Below are positions 1 through 7,782 of a stretch of DNA of 24,113 nucleotides, piece by piece. The DNA is from SZUA-229 sp041589175 (lineage in GTDB: Bacteria; Pseudomonadota; Gammaproteobacteria; SZUA-229). A model generated the notes under the pieces. That model searched no databases, was not told the DNA's origin, and saw only the letters and a program-made list of their open reading frames with translations. The translations under genes were made by a program, and so were the position numbers. The DNA lies in assembly GCA_041589175.1 (NCBI GenBank), contig JBFHWF010000031.1:1-24113 (forward strand), read 5' to 3'. The first letter of the stretch is position 1. Each line of letters starts with the position of its first letter.

Positions 1-495
1 GAGCCCTACCTCGACCGTAATGACGATAACACCTATGACCCAGCGGTAGACGATACGATTCGCAACGACCCACACACCTACCAGAGCAATATCTATGAAG
101 GTCCGAACTGCGACAGGGCAACCCGCAACGACTGTGCCGAGAGTGATCAGCTGGTTCCAATTTTCGCAAAGTCCTATATGCGACTGAATTTTGAAAGCCA
201 GGATATCGCCGCATTCAGCATTGAAATCGATGATCCGTCCGACCTGGATACTATCGCCTACCCTCAGGAGTTTGGCGCCACCGCTGTCCACCCAACGCAA
301 ACGGTTCTCGACTCAAATATCATCTGGACATCTGATATCGATGGTCAGTTCGGCACTGGCAGATACTTTGTTATACCCGCAGCCGGTACACTGACCGCGA
401 ATAGCTTACATACCATTACGGTAACAGCAACGGTAACCGATAGCTCAGGCCCACATGTTGTAACTCAGGATATACTCATAATTACACCACCCTAG
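1..495 (+). CDS. C-terminal end of a secreted or surface Ig-like protein (5' truncated by window)
   Basis: The reading frame is open from the first base to the TAG at 493-495, so this is the last 164 residues of a longer gene. It begins with an acidic segment (EPYLDRNDDNTYDP) that resembles the Asp/Asn calcium-binding loops of exported proteins. The final ~80 residues read like an Ig-like or PKD-type beta-sandwich (IIWTSDIDG..., then LTANSLHTITVTATVTDSSG). No enzyme motif is visible, and the part that would show a signal peptide lies outside the window. An extracellular or periplasmic location is inferred from composition. The only Met near the window start (position 178) is internal, not a plausible initiation site, because the frame is open upstream. 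A terminator follows directly. The family cannot be named from this fragment. Confidence 0.7.
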   Translation, partial: EPYLDRNDDNTYDPAVDDTIRNDPHTYQSNIYEGPNCDRATRNDCAESDQLVPIFAKSYMRLNFESQDIAAFSIEIDDPSDLDTIAYPQEFGATAVHPTQTVLDSNIIWTSDIDGQFGTGRYFVIPAAGTLTANSLHTITVTATVTDSSGPHVVTQDILIITPP

Positions 496-517
496 GCCAT
501 ACCGCCGAGCACAACAG

Positions 518-545
518 AAAAGGCAGCTTCACGCTGCCTTTTTTT
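518..545 (+). terminator. Rho-independent terminator after the surface-protein gene
   Basis: The perfect stem AAAAGGCAGC / GCTGCCTTTT around the loop TTCAC is followed by a run of T (539-545). It lies 22 bases after the stop codon of the upstream gene. The A-run on the left makes the structure potentially bidirectional, but both neighbouring genes point the same way. Confidence 0.9.
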
Positions 546-570
546 GTGCCACAGCACTCGCATTCACATT

Positions 571-597
571 TTGTAATATGCGCCACAAGACTATACA
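571..597 (+). promoter_or_regulatory. Weak candidate sigma70 promoter for aroK-aroB
   Basis: TTGTAA (571-576) and TATACA (592-597) are separated by 15 bases, upstream of the aroK start at 631 and downstream of a terminator, so a promoter is expected in this short interval. The spacing is short and the -10 matches only 4 of 6 positions, so the exact position is uncertain. Confidence 0.3.
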
Positions 598-630
598 CTT
601 CACCCATACTTAACCAACGATAACCACGCA

Positions 631-1155
631 GTGAAGAACATTTTCCTCATTGGCCCAATGGGCGCAGGTAAAACCACCATGGGCCGGCAGATTGCCCGCC
701 GATTAAATATGGACTTCGAGGACAGCGACCACGCTATCGAAGCTCATACCGGTGCCGATATACCCCTGATATTTGAAAAGGAAGGGGAAGCCGGTTTCCG
801 TAAACGGGAAGCAGCCATGATCGACACCCTGACCCAGCAACCCAACCTGGTACTGGCAACAGGTGGTGGTGCGGTATTGCTGGAAGAAAACCGTAAAAAC
901 CTCAAGTCCCGTGGGGTGGTGATTTATCTGCATAGTGATATCAAACATCTGATGGAACGCGTGCGCCATGACCGCAATCGCCCCTTGCTGCAAACCGAAG
1001 ACCCTGAAGCAAGGCTGCGGGAAATCCTCAAACAACGAGAGCCGATCTATCGCGAGCTGGCAGATATCACCATAAATACCGGGCAACAGTCGATTCGTAG
1101 CGTAATAAACGTTATCCTTGACCGAATTAACCGCTATCAGGGCAATAACGCATGA
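631..1155 (+). CDS. aroK: Shikimate kinase AroK
   Basis: AroK phosphorylates shikimate with ATP to shikimate 3-phosphate, the fifth step of the cytoplasmic chorismate pathway. The 174-residue product has the P-loop GPMGAGKTT at residues 8-16, the shikimate-binding Asp pair in DSD (31-33), the TGGG substrate loop, and the lid arginines in RHDRNRPLL. E. coli AroK is of almost the same length. The start is a GTG at 631; no ATG lies upstream before the terminator, and no strong Shine-Dalgarno sequence is visible. The stop overlaps the aroB start by four bases (ATGA at 1152-1155), so the two are translationally coupled. aroK-aroB at the head of a damX-containing cluster matches the arrangement in E. 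coli. Confidence 0.96.
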   Translation: MKNIFLIGPMGAGKTTMGRQIARRLNMDFEDSDHAIEAHTGADIPLIFEKEGEAGFRKREAAMIDTLTQQPNLVLATGGGAVLLEENRKNLKSRGVVIYLHSDIKHLMERVRHDRNRPLLQTEDPEARLREILKQREPIYRELADITINTGQQSIRSVINVILDRINRYQGNNA

Positions 1156-2228
1156 TTTCACTGAATGTCGACCTGGGTGAGCGCAGCTACCCCATTTGTA
1201 TCGGCAACAACCTGCTTCAGCAGGGCGAGCTACTGACACAACATATACCAGGCAATAGTGCACTGGTTGTTACAAATGAAACCGTCGCCCCTCTCTATTT
1301 ATCGGCCGTTGAACAGGCGCTTGATGGCATTCGCTTCAAGTCGCTGGTGCTGCCTGATGGCGAAGAGTATAAAAACCTCGACACCCTGACAAAAATCTAC
1401 GACTGTCTGCTGGAAAATCGCTTCGACCGAAATACCACACTGATTGCCCTGGGTGGTGGCGTGATCGGCGACATTACCGGCTTTGCCGCAGCCAGCTATC
1501 AGCGCGGTGTACACCTGCTGCAGATTCCCACGACCTTACTGTCCCAGGTTGATTCTTCTGTTGGTGGCAAGACCGCCGTCAATCACCCGCTGGGTAAGAA
1601 CATGATTGGCGCGTTCTACCAGCCAAAAGCGGTGATTGCCGATACCGCCACGCTCAATACACTGGAGGATCGCCAGCTGTCATCAGGCATATCGGAAGTT
1701 ATCAAATACGGCCTGATTCGCGATCCCGAATTCCTCGACTGGCTCGAGGACAATATGGACAGTCTTCTCGACCGCAACAGTGAAGCCCTGTCATATGCCA
1801 TCAAACGTTCCTGCCAGAACAAGGCAGAAGTGGTTGCCGCAGATGAGCGGGAAAGTGGCCAGCGCGCTCTGCTCAATCTCGGGCATACCTTTGGTCACGC
1901 CATCGAAGCAGGAATGGGCTATGGCGTATGGCTGCATGGTGAAGCCGTCGCCACCGGCATGGTGATGGCCGCAAGACTGTCTAATAAACTTGGCTGGATC
2001 AGTGAGGCCGATGTCGATCGGGTTATCAATATTATCGAGCGCGCAAACCTGCCGGTACACGCTCCCGATAAAATGACTGCCGAGCGCTTTCTTGAGCTGA
2101 TGTCCGTCGACAAGAAAGTTTCAGATGGCATACTCAAACTGGTGCTGTACAAATCCGTGGGGCATGCCATTGTTACCCGTGATTACACCGAAGCTGCTTT
2201 ACGGGAAACCATTAACGAAAGCTATTAA
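1152..2228 (+). CDS. aroB: 3-dehydroquinate synthase AroB
   Basis: AroB converts DAHP to 3-dehydroquinate using NAD+ and a divalent metal, the second step of the shikimate pathway. The 358-residue sequence shows the glycine-rich NAD-binding run LGGGVIGDITGF, the motif PTTLLSQVDSSVGGK with the active-site lysine, and the metal-ligand contexts SEVIKYG (Glu), LNLGHTFGHAIE (His) and LHGEAVATG (His). The length is typical for the bacterial enzyme. The ATG at 1152 overlaps the aroK stop, giving a two-gene translational unit. A 27-base gap separates it from the next gene. Confidence 0.97.
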   Translation: MISLNVDLGERSYPICIGNNLLQQGELLTQHIPGNSALVVTNETVAPLYLSAVEQALDGIRFKSLVLPDGEEYKNLDTLTKIYDCLLENRFDRNTTLIALGGGVIGDITGFAAASYQRGVHLLQIPTTLLSQVDSSVGGKTAVNHPLGKNMIGAFYQPKAVIADTATLNTLEDRQLSSGISEVIKYGLIRDPEFLDWLEDNMDSLLDRNSEALSYAIKRSCQNKAEVVAADERESGQRALLNLGHTFGHAIEAGMGYGVWLHGEAVATGMVMAARLSNKLGWISEADVDRVINIIERANLPVHAPDKMTAERFLELMSVDKKVSDGILKLVLYKSVGHAIVTRDYTEAALRETINESY

Positions 2229-2255
2229 CGCAATTGATCCAGTCGGGGCAATACT

Positions 2256-3443
2256 ATGCAGGAAGGATACGATTTAAGAAACCTGGCACCCTATGCCTGT
2301 AGCGAGGCCACCTCTCGAGGGCGCCTGCACCCCGAACCAGACCCGGTGCATCGTACCCAGTACCAGCGTGACCGTGACCGTATCATCCATTCCGCTGCAT
2401 TTCGCCGGCTCGAATACAAAACACAGGTGTTTGTAAACCACGAGGGCGATCTGTTTCGCACTCGCCTGACACACTCTCTCGAAGTTTCGCAGATCGCTCG
2501 CTCTATTGCCCGCGAACTTCACCTGCATGAAGATCTCGCAGAAACCATTGCTATTGCCCATGACCTTGGTCATGCACCTTTTGGGCATGCAGGTCAGGAT
2601 GCGCTCAACCGTTGCATGAAACAGTACGGCGGCTTCGAGCACAATCTACAGTCACTACGTGTAGTTGATGAGCTGGAAGAAAAATATGCAGAATTTCCCG
2701 GGCTCAATCTGAGTTTTGAGTCACGTGAAGGCATACTCAAACACTGCTCACCTAAGGATGCGCGCAAACTGGGTGAGCTTGGCCAGCGCTTCCTCGATAA
2801 ACACCAGCCAAGCCTTGAAGCCCAGTCCTGTGACTATGCCGATGAAATTGCCTATAACAACCACGATATCGATGATGGCGTGCGTTATGGACTGATTACC
2901 ATCGAACAGTTACTCGAAACCGAGCTCTTCCGTGAACAGCATGAAGTTGTGATTGCAAAATACCCGGATATCAGCAACACCTGTCTGATTCACGAAGTGA
3001 TTCGCCGCATGATAAGTCGTATGGTGGTCGACCTGATTGGCACCAGCCGTAATCGCATCGCAGAACTCGACCTCAAACATCCGGATGACGCACGCAAACA
3101 GCCTGAGTACATCGTTGGCTTTAGTCCTCAGATGAAAGAAAAAACCCTCGAGCTAAAACGCTTTCTTATGAAAAACCTGTATCGGCACTATCGCGTACAA
3201 CGCATGACAACAAAAGCCGAAAAGGTTCTGAGTTGTTTATTCGAAGCCTTCATGGAGGATCAACGCATACTTCCTCCCGATGCATTAAAGCACTGCCAGG
3301 AATTAAAAGACAAAATGGGTGACAATGGTATCGCACGGGGCATTTCAGATTATATTGCCGGTATGACCGATCGTTATGCTATCGTAGAATACGAGCGTAT
3401 CTTTAATCCCAGGCAGCTTTCATTTGCTAACCTGATTCCCTGA
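2256..3443 (+). CDS. dGTPase-like deoxynucleotide triphosphohydrolase (HD domain)
   Basis: This is a deoxyguanosinetriphosphate triphosphohydrolase-like protein. The family cleaves dNTPs to deoxynucleosides and triphosphate and so affects dNTP pools. The N-terminal signature RDRDRIIHSAAFRRLEYKTQV is followed by an HD metal site: His73 in RTRLTHS, His102-Asp103 in AHDLGHAPFGH, and a later NNHDIDDG segment. At 395 residues it belongs to the shorter 'dgt-like' subgroup, not the 505-residue E. coli Dgt, so the substrate need not be dGTP only. A GGGG run about 9 bases before the ATG may serve as the ribosome-binding site. It sits between aroB and the damX-like gene, which are adjacent in E. coli, and is probably co-transcribed with them. 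Confidence 0.92.
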   Translation: MQEGYDLRNLAPYACSEATSRGRLHPEPDPVHRTQYQRDRDRIIHSAAFRRLEYKTQVFVNHEGDLFRTRLTHSLEVSQIARSIARELHLHEDLAETIAIAHDLGHAPFGHAGQDALNRCMKQYGGFEHNLQSLRVVDELEEKYAEFPGLNLSFESREGILKHCSPKDARKLGELGQRFLDKHQPSLEAQSCDYADEIAYNNHDIDDGVRYGLITIEQLLETELFREQHEVVIAKYPDISNTCLIHEVIRRMISRMVVDLIGTSRNRIAELDLKHPDDARKQPEYIVGFSPQMKEKTLELKRFLMKNLYRHYRVQRMTTKAEKVLSCLFEAFMEDQRILPPDALKHCQELKDKMGDNGIARGISDYIAGMTDRYAIVEYERIFNPRQLSFANLIP

Positions 3444-3487
3444 TACGCCTCTTAAGACAACCCTGAAGACACTCCTTGAGAAGGGCC

Positions 3488-5212
3488 ATGGCAAAAAACA
3501 CAAAAACACAGAACAAACCGGGCGAACTCAATCAGCAAAGCATCGATTACCTGAAGCTGACACGCCAGCCATTTGCTAGTGAAATTCTCACAGAGGAATC
3601 TTTTTTTCATACCCAGGCATTACAGAAAATCTGTGATAACCTGGAACATCAGAGCCAGTTTAGCGACCTCATACTGCTGGTAGAGGGGGCACAGGGTTCA
3701 GGTAAAACCTGCCTGTTTCGTTACTTTATTCAGCAACAGGTCAGCAATATTAAACTGCTCCCCATTCAGGCTGAAGCTACCGACACCCTGGTTCAGATTC
3801 AGCAGAAAATGTCTTTACATCTGCAGGACCTGGGCGACGCCAACCATCTTGAAAATAATCTACAAAGTCTGCAAACCTTCGACCAGACACCACTCGCTAT
3901 TATCGACAGCTGCCATGTGTTAAGTGATACCACACTACAGGAGCTGATTCGTTTTAAGCATGAAATAAAACAAAGCCACTCGGTTAACCTTAAACTGCTG
4001 TTATTTGCCAACTCCGGGCTGTCTGACACGCTGCAAAAAATTACCGACCTGCAGACCGATCAGATATATGTGCAGGAACTCCCCGAATACTCCGCATCTC
4101 AGATAGAAAATTTCCTGATGCACAAGTTACGTCTGGCTGGCTATAGTGGTGAGCCATTACTCAATGAGAAGCAGCTATCTCATATCATAAAAAAATCGAA
4201 TCACACTCTGCAGTCCTACATGCAGACCGCTGCGCCGGTGATTGACAAACTCATCGCAAAGCGCCTCAAACCACCTGTTCCTGTAACTAAAGTCATGCTC
4301 ATCAGTAGCGTACTCGTCGTGATTATTGCTACGGCAATAACTATTTATTTCTTACTTCCGGCACTAACGAAAACCTCTATCGATGTCACCGAGACAGAAG
4401 ACGCTGCAGCCACTGTAGCTGTGCCTGTTACACCCGTAAAAACGCTCCCCGGCAAAGAGGTGATCTCGAAAACCCTAACCGCCACTCAACCCGGGCTGGC
4501 AACCGCAATACCATCAGGAGCGGACAGCGCTGATTCGACGTCACCTGAAACAGAAACACCTCAGAGCATCACAAAACCACTGCCACACCCTGAGATCACC
4601 ATGACACCTCTGGATGCACAATCCGCAGATAAAAATGTGCAAGATCAGGAAATCGACGCATCCGTCACGACACAGCACGGCACCACAGAGAAACCGAAGC
4701 TAGTAACGAATACACCTGAGAAAAAGCCCGCACAGGAAGCACTGCCTGACAGCACCGCAACACTCACGAGCCAACCCATTGCGCCAGTCTCAGAAACTCC
4801 CACGTCCCAGCCCAAACCAGCGCAAGCTGTTACGACAACGAAGACAACAACAGCAAAACCTGTAACACAAAAGGCCAGAACAACTTTACCCGCCTCGTTA
4901 CAGCAGTTACAGAAAATGCGGGTTCACGATGCCAGCTGGATCAAACAATTACCGCAGCACCACTGGACGCTTCAGTTACTGGGTGCACGTGATCCTGAAA
5001 CCTTGCTTAAATATGTGCGTCAGCACCGTCCGGGAAATAACACTGCCTGGTACAAAACCTGGTTAAAGGGCAAGCCCTACTATGTATTGATTCATGGCCA
5101 CTATGCCAGCAGGGACGCGGCAAGGGCGTCTATTACCCAGCTACCCGCCAGCATTCAGAAAAACCGCCCATGGGCCAAGAGCATTGCCTCGATTCAGAAG
5201 CTGCTTGAATAA
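3488..5212 (+). CDS. DamX-like cell-division protein: AAA-type ATPase, membrane span, SPOR domain
   Basis: The 574-residue protein has a cytoplasmic N-terminal ATPase part with a Walker A motif (GAQGSGKT, about residues 67-74) and AIIDSCH as a likely Walker B-region strand. A single hydrophobic helix follows (about 268-292, starting VMLISSVLVVIIATA), then a ~190-residue periplasmic linker rich in Thr, Pro, Lys and Ala. A C-terminal SPOR domain (about 490-574, starting HHWTLQLLGARD and ending near SIQKLLE) would bind denuded peptidoglycan glycans at the division site. The context aroK-aroB-x-damX supports the DamX assignment. An in-frame TTG at 3476 would add four residues, but the ribosome-binding sequence GAGAAGG (3478-3484) lies between the two, so the ATG at 3488 is preferred. 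It converges with the next gene across only 10 bases. Confidence 0.88.
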   Translation: MAKNTKTQNKPGELNQQSIDYLKLTRQPFASEILTEESFFHTQALQKICDNLEHQSQFSDLILLVEGAQGSGKTCLFRYFIQQQVSNIKLLPIQAEATDTLVQIQQKMSLHLQDLGDANHLENNLQSLQTFDQTPLAIIDSCHVLSDTTLQELIRFKHEIKQSHSVNLKLLLFANSGLSDTLQKITDLQTDQIYVQELPEYSASQIENFLMHKLRLAGYSGEPLLNEKQLSHIIKKSNHTLQSYMQTAAPVIDKLIAKRLKPPVPVTKVMLISSVLVVIIATAITIYFLLPALTKTSIDVTETEDAAATVAVPVTPVKTLPGKEVISKTLTATQPGLATAIPSGADSADSTSPETETPQSITKPLPHPEITMTPLDAQSADKNVQDQEIDASVTTQHGTTEKPKLVTNTPEKKPAQEALPDSTATLTSQPIAPVSETPTSQPKPAQAVTTTKTTTAKPVTQKARTTLPASLQQLQKMRVHDASWIKQLPQHHWTLQLLGARDPETLLKYVRQHRPGNNTAWYKTWLKGKPYYVLIHGHYASRDAARASITQLPASIQKNRPWAKSIASIQKLLE

Positions 5213-5222
5213 TGCTTGCGAA

Positions 5223-6779
5223 CTAATAATCCTCTGCTGTGTAACCACCCCCGCCGGGGGTTTCGATCGTCAGCAGATCACCCGCTTTTAGATAACGTGA
5301 AAACTTCGCGCCACAGATTTCACCGTTAATACGGTTAACACCTGGCTGCCCCGCAGCTTTGACCTCATGCTGAGGTATTCCCCATGGCGCGTGCAGGCGT
5401 CGCTCACTCAGCACGGTTACATGGGTATCACGAAGCATCCGATAACTGCGCACCAGACCATCTCCGCCTCGCTGCGCGCCGGCACCACCCGAGGCCTGTC
5501 TAAGGGCATATGTCTCGACTCGCAGCGGATAGTTTAACTCCAGCACCTCCACTGGCGTGTTCAGTGTGTTGGTCATATGGGTTTGCACACCACTCAGCCC
5601 CGGATAATTCGGGCCGCCCCCCATACCACCACCAATGGTTTCATAATAATCCCAGGCACCGCCACTCTGGCTCGCAGCACTGCCCATAGCAACATTATTC
5701 ATACTGCCATGGCTGGCGGCTGGAATCGCACTCGGAATTGCCTGCGCCAGTGCGCCCATGACCACATCAACTACCCGAGTGCTGGTTTCCACATTACCTG
5801 CAGCTACCGCAGCAGGACGACACGCATTTAGCAGACAGCCCTCCGGGGCCTTAATTTCAATATGTCTAAAAGCTCCGGCACAGGCGGGTGTATTGTCCGG
5901 CATCAGGCAACGAAACACGTAATAAACCGCTGCAGCAGCCACCGATAGTGGGCAGTTGATATTGCCCTTTACCTGCCCTGCTGTACCACTAAAATCCAGT
6001 TTTACACCTTGATCAGTCACCGTCAGGCTGACGCAGATTTCAATATTGCGCCCCCCCTGCCCATCATCATCCATGACATCTGAAAAGCGATATTCCCCCT
6101 GCGGTATCCTCTGTAATGATGAGCTTGCAAGCCGCGCAGCATAATCATTAAGGTTTTGAAGTGCACGTTCGTATGCATCTGCACCCATCGATGCAATCAA
6201 TTCCCCCAGACGCTCCACGCCACGTAAGTTAGCGCTGATCTGGGCCGAAAAATCGCCACCTGACTGTAATGGATTCTGCATATCCTGAAGCAGACGCTGC
6301 ATAACCACTTCGCTTAACTCACCCTGGCGAATAATATGGGTGGGCGGGATCACCATGCCTTCTTCGGAGAGATCACTGGATATCGGCATCGAGCCCGGGC
6401 TGGTTGCGCCAACATCCGCATGATGCGCCCGGTTAGCAACAAATCCAGTTAACCGATTTTCACTAAATACCGGGGCGATCAGGGTAATATCAGGCAGATG
6501 CGTTCCGCCGAGATAGGGGTCATTCAGAATTAGCATATCTCCCTGCTGCCATTGCACACAACTTACGATATCCCTTGCTGCATAAGCCATGCTACCCAGA
6601 TGCACCGGTATATGCGCCGCCTGTGCACACAGGCCACCGTTAATATCGAACACGGCACAGGAGTAATCGAGTCGATCGCGTATATTGGGTGAAAATGCCA
6701 CGCGCTGCAGCACAGCCCCCATTTCATCACACACGCTTTCGATACGGCTTGCAAATACACTTAAGGCGATGGAATCCAC
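5223..6779 (-). CDS. Hydantoinase B / oxoprolinase family protein (HyuB-like)
   Basis: The 518 residues match the HyuB family (N-methylhydantoinase or 5-oxoprolinase B subunit; related to an acetone carboxylase subunit), which hydrolyses cyclic amides. The N-terminus (SRIESVCDEMGAVLQRVAFSP) and the motifs NDPYLGGTHLPDI and ANRAHHADVG are typical; the His/Asp residues in them are likely metal ligands. The length is normal for a complete B subunit. The start is a GTG at 6779 with GGGGA five bases upstream. HyuB usually works with an ATP-dependent HyuA encoded next to it, but no HyuA is present here, so the substrate and even activity are uncertain. It runs convergent to the damX-like gene and divergent from a PuuD-like membrane protein. 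Confidence 0.88.
   Translation of the reverse strand: MDSIALSVFASRIESVCDEMGAVLQRVAFSPNIRDRLDYSCAVFDINGGLCAQAAHIPVHLGSMAYAARDIVSCVQWQQGDMLILNDPYLGGTHLPDITLIAPVFSENRLTGFVANRAHHADVGATSPGSMPISSDLSEEGMVIPPTHIIRQGELSEVVMQRLLQDMQNPLQSGGDFSAQISANLRGVERLGELIASMGADAYERALQNLNDYAARLASSSLQRIPQGEYRFSDVMDDDGQGGRNIEICVSLTVTDQGVKLDFSGTAGQVKGNINCPLSVAAAAVYYVFRCLMPDNTPACAGAFRHIEIKAPEGCLLNACRPAAVAAGNVETSTRVVDVVMGALAQAIPSAIPAASHGSMNNVAMGSAASQSGGAWDYYETIGGGMGGGPNYPGLSGVQTHMTNTLNTPVEVLELNYPLRVETYALRQASGGAGAQRGGDGLVRSYRMLRDTHVTVLSERRLHAPWGIPQHEVKAAGQPGVNRINGEICGAKFSRYLKAGDLLTIETPGGGGYTAEDY
5247..5263 (+). terminator. GC-rich hairpin, possible terminator of the aroK-damX unit inside convergent hyuB
   Basis: ACCCCC / GGGGGT with the 3-base loop GCC is followed by TTTC on the + strand. 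It starts 34 bases after the damX-like stop but lies within the coding region of the convergent gene, where it encodes a Gly-rich C-terminal turn. The U-tract is short, so termination here is only possible, not shown. Confidence 0.35.
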
Positions 6780-6841
6780 TGCTATCCCCGGTCCTGAGTC
6801 CTGATCCGCCTAGAATAACGCAATTTATCTCCGTGTATCAC

Positions 6842-6870
6842 TTGAAAATTAACGCGGTCTAACTTATCTT
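6842..6870 (+). promoter_or_regulatory. Candidate sigma70 promoter for the PuuD-like gene
   Basis: TTGAAA (6842-6847), a 17-base spacer and TATCTT (6865-6870) lie in the 163-base divergent region between the hyuB-like start and the PuuD-like gene. This gives a leader of about 65 bases. The rest of the divergent region is AT-rich, and a separate promoter for the - strand gene could not be placed. Confidence 0.45.
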
Positions 6871-6942
6871 AATGCCCGACTAAAATAATCAGGTATTAAA
6901 CTATTCTGATAGTCTTACCCCTAAGTAACAGGAAAAATAAAT

Positions 6943-7545
6943 ATGAATCCATTAATGACAATTAAGGGCACACTGGCGGCAGGTTTTATCCTGGCATTTG
7001 CAATTGCTTTCGGTCTGTTCAGCGGCTTCGGTGGCCTGAGCGCGGTTATCTGGCTGCACGTTCTGGCTGGCGTCGTCTGGATCGGCCTTCTCTACTACTT
7101 CAACTTTGTACAGGTACCAGGCGTTGGTAAAGCCGTAGCTGAAGCGAATGACGGTGGCCCTGGCCCAGCAGCGATCAACAAATATGTTGCTCCACCAGCA
7201 CTGCTGTGGTTCCGCTGGGGCGCAGTCGTTACATGGCTGACAGGCGCGAGCGGTCTGGCACAGCTGGGTGGTGGTATGCAGGGTATTATCGATGCATTTA
7301 CCTTCCAGAACGGCATGGGCGTTATTGGTCTGGGTGCATGGCTGGGTACCATCATGCTGTTTAACGTATGGGTACTGATCTGGCCTAACCAGAAGAAAAT
7401 TCTGGGTCTGGACGGCCAACAGCACGATGCAGACACGATCGCATCTGCGAAAAAAGTAGCACTGCTGGCTTCACGCACCAATACCTTGCTGTCAATTCCA
7501 ATGCTGATGTGCATGGTTGGCTACGGTCACGGTCTGATGATGTAA
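6943..7545 (+). CDS. Stand-alone membrane protein related to the urate hydroxylase PuuD membrane domain
   Basis: This 200-residue protein has about four membrane helices (near residues 11-31, 33-56, 85-107 and 116-140) plus a hydrophobic C-terminal segment. It carries stretches typical of the PuuD/Urate_ox_N family (PF06181 by recollection): WLHVLAGVVWIGLLYYFNFVQVP (residues 37-59, with His39), ALLWFRWGAV, FNVWVLIWPNQKK and SRTNTLLSIPMLMCMVG. Known PuuD proteins have a longer membrane domain and a C-terminal cytochrome c; both the extra helices and any CxxCH haem motif are missing here. The function is therefore open: urate oxidation is not established, and a haem-binding or respiratory role is possible. 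Glycine is always GGT or GGC and leucine almost always CTG, which suggests high expression. An AGGA lies about 10 bases before the ATG. A terminator follows. Confidence 0.75.
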   Translation: MNPLMTIKGTLAAGFILAFAIAFGLFSGFGGLSAVIWLHVLAGVVWIGLLYYFNFVQVPGVGKAVAEANDGGPGPAAINKYVAPPALLWFRWGAVVTWLTGASGLAQLGGGMQGIIDAFTFQNGMGVIGLGAWLGTIMLFNVWVLIWPNQKKILGLDGQQHDADTIASAKKVALLASRTNTLLSIPMLMCMVGYGHGLMM

Positions 7546-7568
7546 TCCAGCTTAACTGACTGGGTATA

Positions 7569-7596
7569 AACGGCGGCCACTGGTCGCCGTTTTTTA
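7569..7596 (+). terminator. Rho-independent terminator after the PuuD-like gene
   Basis: AACGGCG (7569-7575) pairs with CGCCGTT (7585-7591) around a 9-base loop and is followed by a T-run to 7595. It lies 23 bases after the stop codon. Confidence 0.88.
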
Positions 7597-7630
7597 TTTC
7601 CCGAAAGTAATCCAGAATACCTGTGAACCG

Positions 7631-7656
7631 CCCCTGTAACCCGCATTCCACAGGGG
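7631..7656. repeat. Perfect inverted repeat upstream of the argD promoter
   Basis: CCCCTGT (7631-7637) and ACAGGGG (7650-7656) form a perfect 7-base dyad with a 12-base spacer, ending one base before the -35 element at 7658. Position and symmetry suggest an operator or activator site. It does not resemble the AT-rich ArgR box. Confidence 0.5.
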
Positions 7657-7657
7657 T

Positions 7658-7685
7658 TTGCTATACGCTCCAAGTGGGGTATAAT
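7658..7685 (+). promoter_or_regulatory. Strong sigma70-like promoter of argD-argF
   Basis: TTGCTA (7658-7663), a 16-base spacer and a perfect TATAAT (7680-7685). Transcription would begin near 7691-7693, about 90 bases before the argD start. It lies downstream of a terminator and is the best promoter match in the window. Confidence 0.7.
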
Positions 7686-7694
7686 TATTGATCT

Positions 7695-7721
7695 ACGGCA
7701 GCTTACCCCTGCCGTTTTTTT
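7695..7721 (+). terminator. Terminator-like hairpin at the very 5' end of the argD leader
   Basis: ACGGCAG (7695-7701) pairs with CTGCCGT (7709-7715) around a 7-base loop, then seven T (7715-7721). It has the form of an intrinsic terminator. It begins only about 3 bases after the predicted transcription start, so it may act on transcripts reading through from upstream, as an attenuator, or as a 5' stabilising hairpin. Confidence 0.75.
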
Positions 7722-7782
7722 GTTTTATGGGAAACCTAATTTGCATTATCCAGCCCCGGTGGCTGATGCTGGAACCTTGAAA

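Noticed and set aside
703..1263. 186-codon open frame on the - strand
   Set aside because: It lies antisense to aroK and the start of aroB, both with complete family motifs; its translation is Cys/His-rich without any recognisable domain.
6952..7425. 157-codon and overlapping 139-codon frames on the - strand
   Set aside because: They are antisense to the PuuD-like gene, whose strongly biased codons create long open frames opposite; no family features are present.
7720..7782. Upstream TTG start for ArgD adding 21 residues
   Set aside because: The TTG lies in the T-run of a terminator-like hairpin, and the added residues do not match the family N-terminus; ATG 7783 fits better.
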